From: a bacterium
GTDB taxonomy: Bacteria > Elusimicrobiota > Elusimicrobia > Elusimicrobiales > UBA9959
Direction of reading: 5' to 3'
Assembly (NCBI GenBank): GCA_021786295.1
Contig: JAJYNO010000017.1
Span: 62,001 to 126,000 of the forward strand
DNA length: 64,000 bases
The first letter of the stretch is position 1. Each line of letters starts with the position of its first letter. This document shows, in pieces, positions 42,802 through 50,881 of this stretch. A program made the position numbers and the translations under genes. The notes beneath the pieces are model-generated. The model saw only the letters and a list, made by a program, of their open reading frames with translations. It had not been told where the DNA came from and made no database searches.

Positions 42802-43284
42802 ATGTGGCACCTGTTCATCCCCGAGGTTTCCATCAGCGAGAAGCTGCTGCGCGCGGCCGTCATCTACGTTTTCCTTTACCTGAGCGTCCGCATCTTCGCC
42901 AAGCGGCAGGTGGCGCAGATGACCCCTTCCGACCTCGTGTTCCTCCTCATCATCGCCAACGTGGTGCAGAACGCCGTGATAGGCAACGACAATTCCATAG
43001 GCGGCGGCCTTGTGGGGGCCGCGGCCATACTGGCGATCAACTGGCTCATAAACATTCTGAGCTTCCGTTCCAAGAGGCTGCGCAGGCTGCTCGAGAGCGA
43101 GCCGGTGCTGCTGATACACGACGGCAGAGTCCTTGCCTCCAACATGAACAGGGAGCGCGTCACGATGGACGCGCTGATGGCCGCCCTGCGCGACAGCGGG
43201 GTGAGCGACCCGCTGCACGTGCGCGCCGCCGTGCTGGAGGAGAACGGGCACATCAGCGTGCTGGTGAACGGCCACAGGTCCTGA
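42802..43284 (+). CDS. DUF421 (YetF-like) membrane protein
   Basis: 160 residues. Three N-terminal hydrophobic segments with SVRIFAKRQVAQMTPSDLVF and NVVQNAVIGNDNSI, the hallmarks of DUF421, then a small cytoplasmic domain with LLIHDGRVLASNMNRERVTMD. The family is linked to spore germination or envelope functions in Bacillus, but its role here is unknown. AAGGAGG lies five bases before the ATG, and TGTTAGAAT (extended -10; TAGAAT at 42759-42764) precedes it. Confidence 0.87.
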   Translation: MWHLFIPEVSISEKLLRAAVIYVFLYLSVRIFAKRQVAQMTPSDLVFLLIIANVVQNAVIGNDNSIGGGLVGAAAILAINWLINILSFRSKRLRRLLESEPVLLIHDGRVLASNMNRERVTMDALMAALRDSGVSDPLHVRAAVLEENGHISVLVNGHRS

Positions 43285-43390
43285 AAAGCCGGGTCCCGGC
43301 AGATCTTCCCTAAAGACCTACCGACAAGATAGGCCCAAAGTCTTCTCCCGCCTGGGCCTTCCGCTTCTATCGGTCCCGGCCGGCTTTTTT
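43284..43390 (+). terminator. Structured region with long-range stem and T-run
   Basis: AAAAGCCGG (43284-43292) pairs with CCGGCTTTT (43380-43388), followed by more T and A. The enclosed 87 bases hold GGCCCA/TGGGCC and GATA/TATC pairs and an AAAGACCTA motif. It follows the DUF421 stop directly and precedes the repeat-protein gene by 39 bases, so it could terminate the first transcript or act as leader of the second. Confidence 0.45.
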
Positions 43391-43428
43391 ATTGAATGAG
43401 GGTATACAGGTACTTCGGGAGGGAATGA

Positions 43429-44658
43429 ATGAAATACGCAGTTCTGGCGGCGGCCGCTTTCCTTTCGTTTTCGGCGAAAGCCAACGCGGCGGACGTTTCT
43501 TTCGACCAGGGGGTGGACGTTAAAGGCGTCATCCAGGATATACAGGCGAATCCCGCCGACGATATCCCGCTCTCTCTTCCGGCCCGCGCCGGCGACGGCC
43601 AGGCCGGGGCGGTCACCAGGGACATGGACTATGTCTTCGACGTGCCGGTGCAGGCTAACGGCAATGTGATAGAGTCCATAGACACGGACAACAACTTCAT
43701 GGTGCATCTGGACCGCAACGCTTACGGCAATTATGCCGTGAAGCTGATGCTGGACGGCGACAGCGTCGTGCTCAACGCCTACAAGACCGCCGGCGATACG
43801 TACGTGCTGCGCGGCGACGAGGTCAACTTGACCTTCAAGCGCAGCTTCTTCGGCGGCTATTACGACGTTTCAGGGGACGTGCCCATGCCCAACGGCTCCG
43901 CGCTCTCCGCCCGCGTGAACGTGGACCCGGACGGAACGATGCGCGCTTCCGGGGACGGCTACGACCTGACCCTTGGCCGGTACAGCCTCAGCGGCCAGCT
44001 GGACTCCTCCGTGTTCTCGCAGGCCGACGCCGCCTGCCTGATGGCCTTCTCTATGGCTGTCAACTCCGACAAAAATAACGTAGAGCCATGGCACCCGGTC
44101 GTGCTGCCTGTCTGGCATCCGTATCATCCGTATCCCGACCATTACGGTCCCTGGCACCATCACCCGGTACACCCCTATAACCCGGTGCACCCGGTCGGCC
44201 CGCAGCCGTACCACCCGGTTAACCCGCAGCCGTACCACCCGGTTAACCCGCAGCCGTATCACCCGGTCGGCCCGCAGCCGTACCACCCGGTTAATCCGCA
44301 GCCGTACCACCCGGTTAACCCGCAGCCGTACCACCCGGTTAACCCGCAGCCGTACCACCCGGTCGGCCCGCAGCCGTACCACCCGGTTAACCCGCAGCCG
44401 TACCACCCGGTTAATCCGCAGCCGTACCACCCGGTTAATCCGCAGCCGTACCACCCGGTTAATCCGCAGCCGTACCACCCGGTTAATCCGCAGCCGTACC
44501 ACCCGGTTAACCCGCAGCCGTACCACCCGGTTAACCCCGGCGGCCACGGCGGCTTTAACCCCGGCGGCCACGGCGGCTTTAACCCCGGCGGCCACGGCGG
44601 CTTCCATAAGAGCGTCGGCTCCGGCTCTTACGACCTGTCGCTGTCCAGCGCCAACTGA
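43429..44658 (+). CDS. Secreted protein with a Pro/His/Tyr-rich octapeptide repeat tail
   Basis: 409 residues. The signal peptide ends at AKANAA. Residues 20-205 form a globular part rich in beta strands (FMVHLDRNAYGNYAVKLMLD, DVPMPNGSALSARVNVD) with no family recognised. From about residue 220 the chain is low complexity: HPYHPYPDHYGPWHHHPVHP, then 14 copies of PQPYHPVN/G, then three GGHGGF units and a short Ser-rich end. The tail has roughly two dozen histidines, so metal binding, adhesion or cell-wall spanning are possible. GGGAGGG lies five bases before the ATG; a strong terminator follows. Confidence 0.8.
   Translation: MKYAVLAAAAFLSFSAKANAADVSFDQGVDVKGVIQDIQANPADDIPLSLPARAGDGQAGAVTRDMDYVFDVPVQANGNVIESIDTDNNFMVHLDRNAYGNYAVKLMLDGDSVVLNAYKTAGDTYVLRGDEVNLTFKRSFFGGYYDVSGDVPMPNGSALSARVNVDPDGTMRASGDGYDLTLGRYSLSGQLDSSVFSQADAACLMAFSMAVNSDKNNVEPWHPVVLPVWHPYHPYPDHYGPWHHHPVHPYNPVHPVGPQPYHPVNPQPYHPVNPQPYHPVGPQPYHPVNPQPYHPVNPQPYHPVNPQPYHPVGPQPYHPVNPQPYHPVNPQPYHPVNPQPYHPVNPQPYHPVNPQPYHPVNPQPYHPVNPGGHGGFNPGGHGGFNPGGHGGFHKSVGSGSYDLSLSSAN
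44200..44535 (+). repeat. 14 tandem 24-bp units (PQPYHPV-N/G)
   Basis: Fourteen units of 24 bp, each encoding PQPYHPVN or PQPYHPVG (units 3 and 7 carry Gly). Most differences are silent (AAC/AAT, TAC/TAT), which points to selection on the peptide. The period is fixed, so copy number should vary by slippage without shifting the frame. Confidence 0.97.
44536..44607 (+). repeat. Three 24-bp Gly/His units
   Basis: Three 24-bp units encoding PGGHGGFN (the last ends FHK), directly following the octapeptide array and with the same period length. Confidence 0.92.
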
Positions 44659-44676
44659 CGCCGCTCATGGACCGGT

Positions 44677-44710
44677 CAAGGGCCCCGTGAAAGCGGGGCC
44701 CTTGCTTTTG
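44677..44710 (+). terminator. Rho-independent terminator
   Basis: CAAGGGCCCCG pairs perfectly with CGGGGCCCTTG over a six-base loop, followed by CTTTTG. It ends the repeat-protein transcript. Confidence 0.85.
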
Positions 44711-44716
44711 CAGATG

Positions 44717-44745
44717 TTGTAAAATCTTGCGGCTTTTGCTACAAA
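44717..44745 (+). promoter_or_regulatory. Promoter of the Pycsar-effector-like gene
   Basis: TTGTAA (44717-44722), a 17-base spacer and TACAAA (44740-44745), giving a leader of about 50 bases to the ATG at 44805 with GGGGGGG as ribosome site. It starts directly behind the preceding terminator, so this gene is transcribed on its own. Confidence 0.55.
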
Positions 44746-44804
44746 ATAGACGGACTTACCGGGCCGCCGCGGCCGGAGAAGGCAGTTCTCAATGGGGGGG
44801 TACG

Positions 44805-45335
44805 ATGAGCGTTTCTTCTCACCTCAACCCGGAGCCGGAAAGAAGGCTCTGGACCATACACGACAATATGCGCCGGGCGGCCGTTATCGCCGACTCCAAG
44901 CTGGGCGCCCTGGCTTTCTTCGCTCTGCTGGAGATAGCCCTGCTCCGGCTGGACGCAGCTTTCGGTTTCTTGGCCACGGCGATAGTTTTTTTCATGGCTG
45001 TGGTCCTGCTGATCTGCCTCTTCGCCGTCTCGCCGTTCGTCGAGACGGCCGCCAGGGCCCCGCTGCGGGACCATCGCCGGGAGCACGGCGGCGCAGATTC
45101 GCTGATCACGCCGCGGGACCTGGCCAGCCGTCCGCACATAGAGCTGGTCAACCAGCTGGACAGGTATCTGGGCGGCGGGGTGACGGCCACGCCTTACTAC
45201 GAGGATATCGTGGGACGTATCGCGGTGACGGCCAGGGCCGTGGTGCGCAAGCAGCGCCTTTTCTCCGTCTCCTGCGTGCTTGCCCTGGCTTCGCAGCTGC
45301 TGCTGGCTTTTCTTCTTTCCTCCAGGCAGGTCTGA
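44805..45335 (+). CDS. Pycsar-effector-like membrane protein
   Basis: 176 residues with no cleavable signal. After a soluble N terminus comes NMRRAAVIADSKLGALAFFALLE, like the AD-x-K segment that opens PycTM/Pycsar effector membrane domains, with two membrane helices (about 30-85). A cytoplasmic segment follows with LVNQLDRYLGGG and TPYYEDIVGRIAVTARAVVRKQ, and a last membrane helix. In Pycsar defence, cCMP or cUMP triggers such proteins to disrupt the membrane. No nucleotide cyclase gene is adjacent, so it is an orphan or has another role. Could also be a SLATT-like protein. Confidence 0.5.
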   Translation: MSVSSHLNPEPERRLWTIHDNMRRAAVIADSKLGALAFFALLEIALLRLDAAFGFLATAIVFFMAVVLLICLFAVSPFVETAARAPLRDHRREHGGADSLITPRDLASRPHIELVNQLDRYLGGGVTATPYYEDIVGRIAVTARAVVRKQRLFSVSCVLALASQLLLAFLLSSRQV

Positions 45336-45375
45336 TCGCCTCCGCGGCCCCGCCGGCTACGAGCCGCGCCTTCCG

Positions 45376-47859
45376 TCAAAGCCACTTGTGCTTCGGGTAG
45401 CGGCGAGCCAGCGCCGGCTTCAGTTTCGGATAGCTTTCAGCCCAGAAACTCTTGAGGTCCTTGGTCACCTGCACCGGCCGCATCGAGGGCGCAAGTATGT
45501 GGATCACCAGCGGTACGCGCCCCGCCGCTATCCGCGGCGTGTCGGTGAGGGGGAAGAGGTCCTGTATCTTGGCCTCCAGGTAAGGCTCGCCGTTCCTGGG
45601 GTAACGGATCCTGGCCCGCCTGCCGCCCGGCATCTCCAGCCTGGCCGGCGCGTGCCTGTCCAGCAGGCGCACCTTCTCGGGGCCGTACCAGTCCTGCAGC
45701 GCCGGCAGCACGGGGCGGGTCCTGGCCTCGGAGACGCTGCGCGCGCCGGAGCAGATGTCGTGGATGATGAGCCGGCGGTCCTCCCCGGAGAGCGGTTCAA
45801 GGCCGAAGTCGGGACAGGCCCTGGCCAGGAACTCCACGCGGGCCAGCCAGTCCTCCACCTCCTCGTCCCAGCGCTGGAGCTTCTGGCCGCCGCTTATGAA
45901 CTCCTCGGCGATGAGCTCGGACGAGTCCCTGGCGGGCCTGGCCGCGGCCGTTGCCCGCCTGACCACCAGTCCGCGGTAGAGCGTAAGCGTTTCAATGACC
46001 GGAGTGCGCATTACTTCGTCCAGCGCGTTGCGCGAGACGGTCTCCATGTCCTGCGGGAAAGCCTCGCGCAGCCACTCCTCCTTTATCTCCGCCGCGAACG
46101 AGAGAGTTATGTCGGCCCCGCCTTTGCGCATCTTTTCCAGGGCCTCCCCCGCGCAGACGAGCTCGGCGCCCGCGGCCGCGCTGGAGGGGGACAGCTGCGC
46201 GCGCCTGCCCCCGGGCAGCTCGTAGCGCCCGCCTGAGGAGAAACGCGCGCCGACGCGGTCCGGGAAGGCCCGCAGAAAACATTTGGAGGCCAGCTCCGGG
46301 CCTCCTGGTCCCGCCGGCCTGGCCCCGCCGGAGAGGCGCGAGGCCAGCCGCCAGGCGTCGCGGGCGGCGTTCTGTCTTACCCCCGCCTTCTGGCAGGCGA
46401 AATGGTCGAAATCGGAGTCCGCGCAGCGCTCCAGGGCGCGCGCGACGGCGGCCAGGTCTGAGCGTTCTTCGGCTCCGGCCCCGTGCCTGGCGGCCTCGTC
46501 CAGCCAGACGCCTCTGCCCTGGGCCGCGGCGGCTATAAGCGCGCATTCCCGTAAGCAGCCCAGGCGCGCGCCCTCCACCAGCATGCGGGAGTAGCGGGGA
46601 TGCAGCGGATATCCAGCCATCCTGCGTCCCTCGGCGGTGAGGCGGCCATGGCCGTCGGCCGCGCCCAGTTCCCTTAGCAGCCGTTCGGCGCGGTCCGCGT
46701 CCGCCGCGGCCGGCGGGTCCAGCCAGCGCAGCGCCCCGAAGCCGGAAAAGCCGCAGGCCTTGAGGGTCAGCAGCGCTTCGCTGATGTCCAGGCGGAGTAT
46801 CTCCGGGGCCAGCGAGGGCTGGCGGCCGGAGTTGTCTCGCTCGGTCCAGAGCCTGGCGCAGACGCCGGGGGCCGTGCGCCCGGCCCGGCCGGCGCGCTGT
46901 TCGGCCGAGGCCGCCGGGATGTTCTCGGTGAAAAGCGTGTTTATGCCGCGGACGCCGTCGTAGCGCGCCACGCGGGCGAGCCCGCTGTCCACAACGGCGG
47001 TTATCCCGTCTATGGTCAGCGAGGTCTCGGCTATGTTGGTGGCTATTATTATTTTGCGCCTTTCCGAGGGGGCCACGGCAGCGTCCTGGTCTCCGGCCGG
47101 CATCTCCCCGTGCAGCGGCAGCACGGCGAAGCCGGAAAAGGCCGGGGCTTTGGCCAGTTCCGAGGCCGTGCGTCCTATCTCGTAGGCTCCCGGCATGAAG
47201 ACAAGGATGTGCCCCTCCCTGACCTGGCCCACCACCTGCGCGCAGGTCCTGGCCGCGGCTTCCCAGACAGGCAGGCGCGCGGTCTCCGGGCCGCAGTAGG
47301 CTACCGTCACCGGGTAGGAGCGCCCCTCCGCCAGCACGGTCCCGCACGGCTCCAGGTAGGCGGCCAGCTTCTTTTCTTCGAGCGTGGCCGACATAACGAC
47401 GACGAGAAGGTCCGGCCTGGGCCCGGCCTGCAGGGCCAGGCAGGCGGCCAGGGTTATATCGCCGTGGATGTGGCGCTCGTGGAACTCGTCCAGGACTACC
47501 GCCGAATATCTTTTGAGCTGCGGGTCTGAGACCAGCTCGCGCAGCAGGATCCCCTCGGTCTCGAAGACGATCCGGGTCTTCGGCCCTGTCCTGTCCTCGA
47601 AACGCACCCTGTACCCGACCTCCCCGCCGGCGGTCCCGCCGCGCTCCCCCGCCACGCGGTCGGCCAGCATGCGCGCGGCCAGGCGCCGCGGCTCCAGAAC
47701 GGCTATGCGCCCGGGCAGCTTCAGGCCGTCCAGCAGCAGCTGCGGGACCTTGGTGGATTTGCCGGAGCCCGGGGGGGAGGAAATTATCAGCCGGCGGTTT
47801 TTCTTCGCGGCCTCTATTATCCGCTCCGCGCTCCGCTGTATCGGCAGCGTCATGGCCAT
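45376..47859 (-). CDS. hrpB: ATP-dependent helicase HrpB
   Basis: 827 residues, normal length. DEAH-box helicase motifs: SSPPGSGKSTKVPQLLL (motif I), VVLDEFHERH (motif II), VMSATLEE (motif III), ATNIAETSLTIDGITAVVDSG and EQRAGRAGRTAPG (motif VI). The C terminus matches HrpB (LAPSMRPVQVTKDLKSFW, RRYPKHKWL). Role in RNA or DNA transactions is poorly known. The start is ambiguous: GATAAT directly abuts the first ATG (47859) and stands six bases before a second ATG (47853), matching the leaderless layout elsewhere in the window. It begins right after the AIM24 gene's terminator. Confidence 0.94.
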   Translation of the reverse strand: MAMTLPIQRSAERIIEAAKKNRRLIISSPPGSGKSTKVPQLLLDGLKLPGRIAVLEPRRLAARMLADRVAGERGGTAGGEVGYRVRFEDRTGPKTRIVFETEGILLRELVSDPQLKRYSAVVLDEFHERHIHGDITLAACLALQAGPRPDLLVVVMSATLEEKKLAAYLEPCGTVLAEGRSYPVTVAYCGPETARLPVWEAAARTCAQVVGQVREGHILVFMPGAYEIGRTASELAKAPAFSGFAVLPLHGEMPAGDQDAAVAPSERRKIIIATNIAETSLTIDGITAVVDSGLARVARYDGVRGINTLFTENIPAASAEQRAGRAGRTAPGVCARLWTERDNSGRQPSLAPEILRLDISEALLTLKACGFSGFGALRWLDPPAAADADRAERLLRELGAADGHGRLTAEGRRMAGYPLHPRYSRMLVEGARLGCLRECALIAAAAQGRGVWLDEAARHGAGAEERSDLAAVARALERCADSDFDHFACQKAGVRQNAARDAWRLASRLSGGARPAGPGGPELASKCFLRAFPDRVGARFSSGGRYELPGGRRAQLSPSSAAAGAELVCAGEALEKMRKGGADITLSFAAEIKEEWLREAFPQDMETVSRNALDEVMRTPVIETLTLYRGLVVRRATAAARPARDSSELIAEEFISGGQKLQRWDEEVEDWLARVEFLARACPDFGLEPLSGEDRRLIIHDICSGARSVSEARTRPVLPALQDWYGPEKVRLLDRHAPARLEMPGGRRARIRYPRNGEPYLEAKIQDLFPLTDTPRIAAGRVPLVIHILAPSMRPVQVTKDLKSFWAESYPKLKPALARRYPKHKWL

Positions 47860-47867
47860 ATTATCCC

Positions 47868-47901
47868 AAAAAAGACGGCCCCGGGTCAGCGCCCGGGGCC
47901 G
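47868..47901 (-). terminator. Terminator of the AIM24-family gene
   Basis: On the minus strand CGGCCCCGGG and CCCGGGGCCG form a 10-bp stem over a six-base loop, followed by GTC and six T residues (47873-47868). The T-run ends only eight bases before the first hrpB ATG. Confidence 0.88.
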
Positions 47902-47925
47902 CAGGCGGGGAAGCCGGCCGGAGGA

Positions 47926-48714
47926 TCAGTTGCCGCCGAGCAGGCCGCCGAGGCCGCCCAGCACCGAGCCCTCCCCTACGCTCTTGCCGCCCGCCTTCGG
48001 CGCCGCCGCCAGGATGCGGTCCGCCAGGCGCGAGAAAGGCATGGTCTGCAGGTAGACCGTGCCGGTCCCGCGCAGCGTCGCCAGGAACAGGCCCTCGCCC
48101 GCGAACAGCATGGACTTGAGGCCGCCCGCCCTTTGTATGCTGTAGTCTATGCCGGGCGTGAAGCCCACTATGCAGCCGGTGTCCACGCGCAGGGTCTCGC
48201 CGTTGAGCTTGCGCTCTATCACGGTGCCGCCGGCGTGGACGAAGGCCAGCCCGTCCCCGGAGAGCTTCTCGAGTATGAACCCTTCGCCGCCGAAGAACCC
48301 GGCCCCGAAGCGCTGGGTGAAGGCGACGCTGATCTCGGTGCCGGCCGCGGCGCACAGGAAGGCGCTTTTCTGGCACAGCACGCTGCCTCCCAGCTGCGCG
48401 AGGTTGAGCGCCATTATCTTGCCGGGATAGGGGGCCGCGAAGGCCGCCTTGCTTTTGCCCTGCCCGACGTTGGTGAAGTGGGTCAGGAACAGGGAGGAGC
48501 CGGACAGCACGCGCTTGCCGGCGGACAGCAGGTCTTCGAAGAAGCCGCTCCCCGGATGAGAGCCGTCCCCCATGCGGGCTTCGAACGAGATCCCGTCCTC
48601 TATCCAGTTCATCACCCCGGCCTCCGCCACCACCGTCTCGCCAGGGTCCAGTTCCACCTCCACTACCTGCAGGTCGTTGCCGTACAGCTTGTAGTCTATC
48701 TCGTTGCTCTTCAT
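47926..48714 (-). CDS. AIM24/TIGR00266-family protein
   Basis: 262 residues, beta-rich throughout. Typical segments are [23 protein letters not shown] at the N terminus, [20 protein letters not shown], and [21 protein letters not shown], followed by a Gly-rich tail (GLGGLLGGN). The family has a tryptophan-RNA-attenuation-like barrel fold and no settled bacterial function. AAGGAG lies six bases before the ATG. A strong terminator follows the gene. Confidence 0.9.
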   Translation of the reverse strand: MKSNEIDYKLYGNDLQVVEVELDPGETVVAEAGVMNWIEDGISFEARMGDGSHPGSGFFEDLLSAGKRVLSGSSLFLTHFTNVGQGKSKAAFAAPYPGKIMALNLAQLGGSVLCQKSAFLCAAAGTEISVAFTQRFGAGFFGGEGFILEKLSGDGLAFVHAGGTVIERKLNGETLRVDTGCIVGFTPGIDYSIQRAGGLKSMLFAGEGLFLATLRGTGTVYLQTMPFSRLADRILAAAPKAGGKSVGEGSVLGGLGGLLGGN

Positions 48715-48744
48715 GTGGTCTCCTTAGTTCAGGGGCCAGGGAGT

Positions 48745-49554
48745 TTACAGGCCTCCCGGGCGGTCCGCGGACGGATCCGCTCTTGTTTTCGGCCCGCCGC
48801 CCGCTGGCCAGTCGTATTCTGCCTCCGCCAGGAAGGCGGCGTGGTCGGAAAGGTCCTTCCAGGGGCCTTTGCTGAGCACCTGGGCCTTGAGTATCCTGAA
48901 GCCGCGCAGATAGACGCGGTCCAGCGGCAGCGCCGGCAGGGCGGCCGGGAAGGTCCTCAGTTTGCGCCCGTGCAGGGAGAGCCCGGCGTCCTTCATCGTA
49001 AGTTCGGTCTCCAGCAGGTCGTGCCTGCGCTTGCGCCATTCGTTGAAGTCGCCTGCCACTATCACCGGCTCGCCGTCCGGCACCTCCCGGAGGACGAAGT
49101 CGCGTATCTTGCGGAACTGCTTGGCGCGCGAGACGCAGAGCAGGCCGAGGTGCACGCAGACGCAGTGCAGCGGCGGCTTGTTCTCCGGCAGCTGTATCCG
49201 GGCGTAGAGAAGGCCGCGCTTCTCCAGGCGGTTGGTGGAGATGTCCACCTTCTCCGACCCGAGGATCGGGAAGCGCGACAGGATGGCGTTGCCGTGGTGT
49301 CCGGCCGTGTAGACGGCGTTCCTGCCGTAAGCGTGGTGGAAGCCGGAGAGCTCGGCCAGGTACTCGTGCTGGGGCTTTTCCGGCCAGTCGAAGTATCTCT
49401 CGGCGTGGCGCAGGTTCTGCCCGACCACCTCCTGCAGGAAGATCACGTCGGCGCCGGCGGCGTGCACGGCCTCCCGCAGTTCCGGCAGCGCGAAGCGGCG
49501 GTTCAGCGCGGAAAAGCCCTTATGGGCGTTTATCGTAAGGAAGGTGAGCTTCAT
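48745..49554 (-). CDS. Endonuclease/exonuclease/phosphatase-family protein
   Basis: 269 residues from the ATG at 49554 (GGGGG lies just upstream). The fold is recognised from FLTINAHKGF, VIFLQEVVGQN (metal-binding Glu), VHLGLLCVSRAKQ, VIVAGDFNEWRKR (Asp/Asn) and LSDHAAFLAE (Asp-His). Close relatives act on phospholipids, sphingomyelin or DNA; no signal peptide is seen, so it is cytoplasmic and the substrate is open. It follows the MFS gene by 38 bases on the same strand. TATCAT (49571-49566) lies 11 bases before the ATG. Confidence 0.87.
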   Translation of the reverse strand: MKLTFLTINAHKGFSALNRRFALPELREAVHAAGADVIFLQEVVGQNLRHAERYFDWPEKPQHEYLAELSGFHHAYGRNAVYTAGHHGNAILSRFPILGSEKVDISTNRLEKRGLLYARIQLPENKPPLHCVCVHLGLLCVSRAKQFRKIRDFVLREVPDGEPVIVAGDFNEWRKRRHDLLETELTMKDAGLSLHGRKLRTFPAALPALPLDRVYLRGFRILKAQVLSKGPWKDLSDHAAFLAEAEYDWPAGGGPKTRADPSADRPGGL

Positions 49555-49592
49555 GTCCCCCGGATATGATACCAAATCCGCGCCGCGGGCCT

Positions 49593-50831
49593 TCAGGCCG
49601 CGGCTTCGGTGGGTTCGTCCTGGGGCTTGTTATGGCCCCGGAAGAACCACGCGTAAGCGGCCAGGTAGGCGCCCTGGAAGACGGCTCCGGCGAAGAACGG
49701 CAGCTCCAGCTGTCCGGCGCCGAAGAGGAAGCCGGCCGCGCTGGGCCCGAGCGACTGCGGCAGCTGCATGGAGACCGCGTTCAGGCTGGTGGCCAGGCCC
49801 CGCCGTTCGTCGCGGACCAGGCCGACGGTCAGGGCCTGTCTGGCGCCCACCGAGCCGCGGTTGAGCGCCGAGCGCAGTATATAGGCGGCCGCGGCCAGCG
49901 CGAAAGTGGGGGCCAGCGGCAGCGCCAGCAGCAGGGCGAGGCCGAGGCCTCTGGCCCAGACCACGGAGGTGACTATGCCGACGCGTTCGCTGAGCTTGCC
50001 GGAGAGCAGAGCGGCCCCGCCCGTTACCAGGAACCCCGCGGCCATTACCGGGGCGATCGTCTCCGGCCCAGCGTCGAAGCGCCTCGCGAACCAGTAGGAG
50101 ATCAGCGGTCCCGTCAGGCCCACCGCCAGGCCGTTCAGGGAGTTCAGCAGCACGAGCCCGGTGAGCATCTTGTTCTCGCGGCGCCGGATATGGGAGTCCC
50201 CGGCTGCGTTCTTTGCGCCGCGCGGCGACCTGCCGTCGTGCCTTTCCGAGGCGTTGAAGAGCATGTAGAGGTTCGCCAGCGTGGCCGCCGCTACGGCCAG
50301 GAAGAGCAGCCGGTAGCCGCGGTCGCCGCCGAACGGGCCGGGCAGGGAGGGGAGCATGGCCAGCAGCGAGCCCAGCCCCATGCCGAAAAAACCCATGGCG
50401 GTGTTGAGGCCGTAGACCCGGCCGCGTCTCGCGGCGGGGACCTCCTCGGCGAGCCAGGCCTGCTCCACCGGGGAGAAGGGTCCGGCCGCGCCGTTGGCGC
50501 CCCGGCCGAAACCGCCCAGCACCACGGCGGCGGCCAGCAGCGGGCCGCCGGGGACCAGAAAGGCCGTCAGGGCGCAGGCCAGAGTAAGGACCTCGTAGAA
50601 CAGCAGGAACGGGCGCCTGCGCAGCCTGTCGCTCAGCACCCCCGCGGTCAGGCTGACCGCCGCGCCGAAGAGGCCTGCCGCGCTAAGCGTCAGGCCTATC
50701 CTGAAACCGCTCCAGCCGAGTGAGTGCAGGTACAGCGCCAGGTCCACGACCAGGGCGCCCTGGCCCACGCTGCGGAAGGCCCTGGCCAGCATGAGGCGCC
50801 TGGTGGTGGGATGGAGCTGTTCGAATCTCAT
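49593..50831 (-). CDS. MFS transporter
   Basis: 412 residues with about 12 hydrophobic segments. The loop between helices 2 and 3 reads GVLSDRLRRRPFLL, the usual MFS G-x-x-x-D-R-x-G-R-R-like motif; a second copy (GKLSERVG) occurs after the central loop at about residue 280. Substrate unknown; efflux of a small molecule is most likely. The ATG lies five bases behind the ahcY terminator's T-run, with no Shine-Dalgarno box. Confidence 0.87.
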   Translation of the reverse strand: MRFEQLHPTTRRLMLARAFRSVGQGALVVDLALYLHSLGWSGFRIGLTLSAAGLFGAAVSLTAGVLSDRLRRRPFLLFYEVLTLACALTAFLVPGGPLLAAAVVLGGFGRGANGAAGPFSPVEQAWLAEEVPAARRGRVYGLNTAMGFFGMGLGSLLAMLPSLPGPFGGDRGYRLLFLAVAAATLANLYMLFNASERHDGRSPRGAKNAAGDSHIRRRENKMLTGLVLLNSLNGLAVGLTGPLISYWFARRFDAGPETIAPVMAAGFLVTGGAALLSGKLSERVGIVTSVVWARGLGLALLLALPLAPTFALAAAAYILRSALNRGSVGARQALTVGLVRDERRGLATSLNAVSMQLPQSLGPSAAGFLFGAGQLELPFFAGAVFQGAYLAAYAWFFRGHNKPQDEPTEAAA

Positions 50832-50836
50832 CGTCG

Positions 50837-50865
50837 AAAAAAAGCCCCCGGGGGCTCCCCGGGCT
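50837..50865 (-). terminator. Terminator of ahcY
   Basis: On the minus strand AGCCCGGGGAGCCCCCGGGGGCT can fold as AGCCCCCGGGGGCT or as a larger alternative, and is followed by a run of seven T. It ends about five bases before the MFS start codon. Confidence 0.8.
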
Positions 50866-50881
50866 CGCCGGTCCGCCGGGC

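Noticed and set aside
44200..44607. CRISPR-like array
   Set aside because: The units are contiguous with no spacers, are in frame, and encode a peptide repeat in a secreted protein.
44805..45335. Complete Pycsar defence operon
   Set aside because: No cyclase gene on either side; neighbours are a terminated repeat-protein gene and hrpB on the opposite strand.
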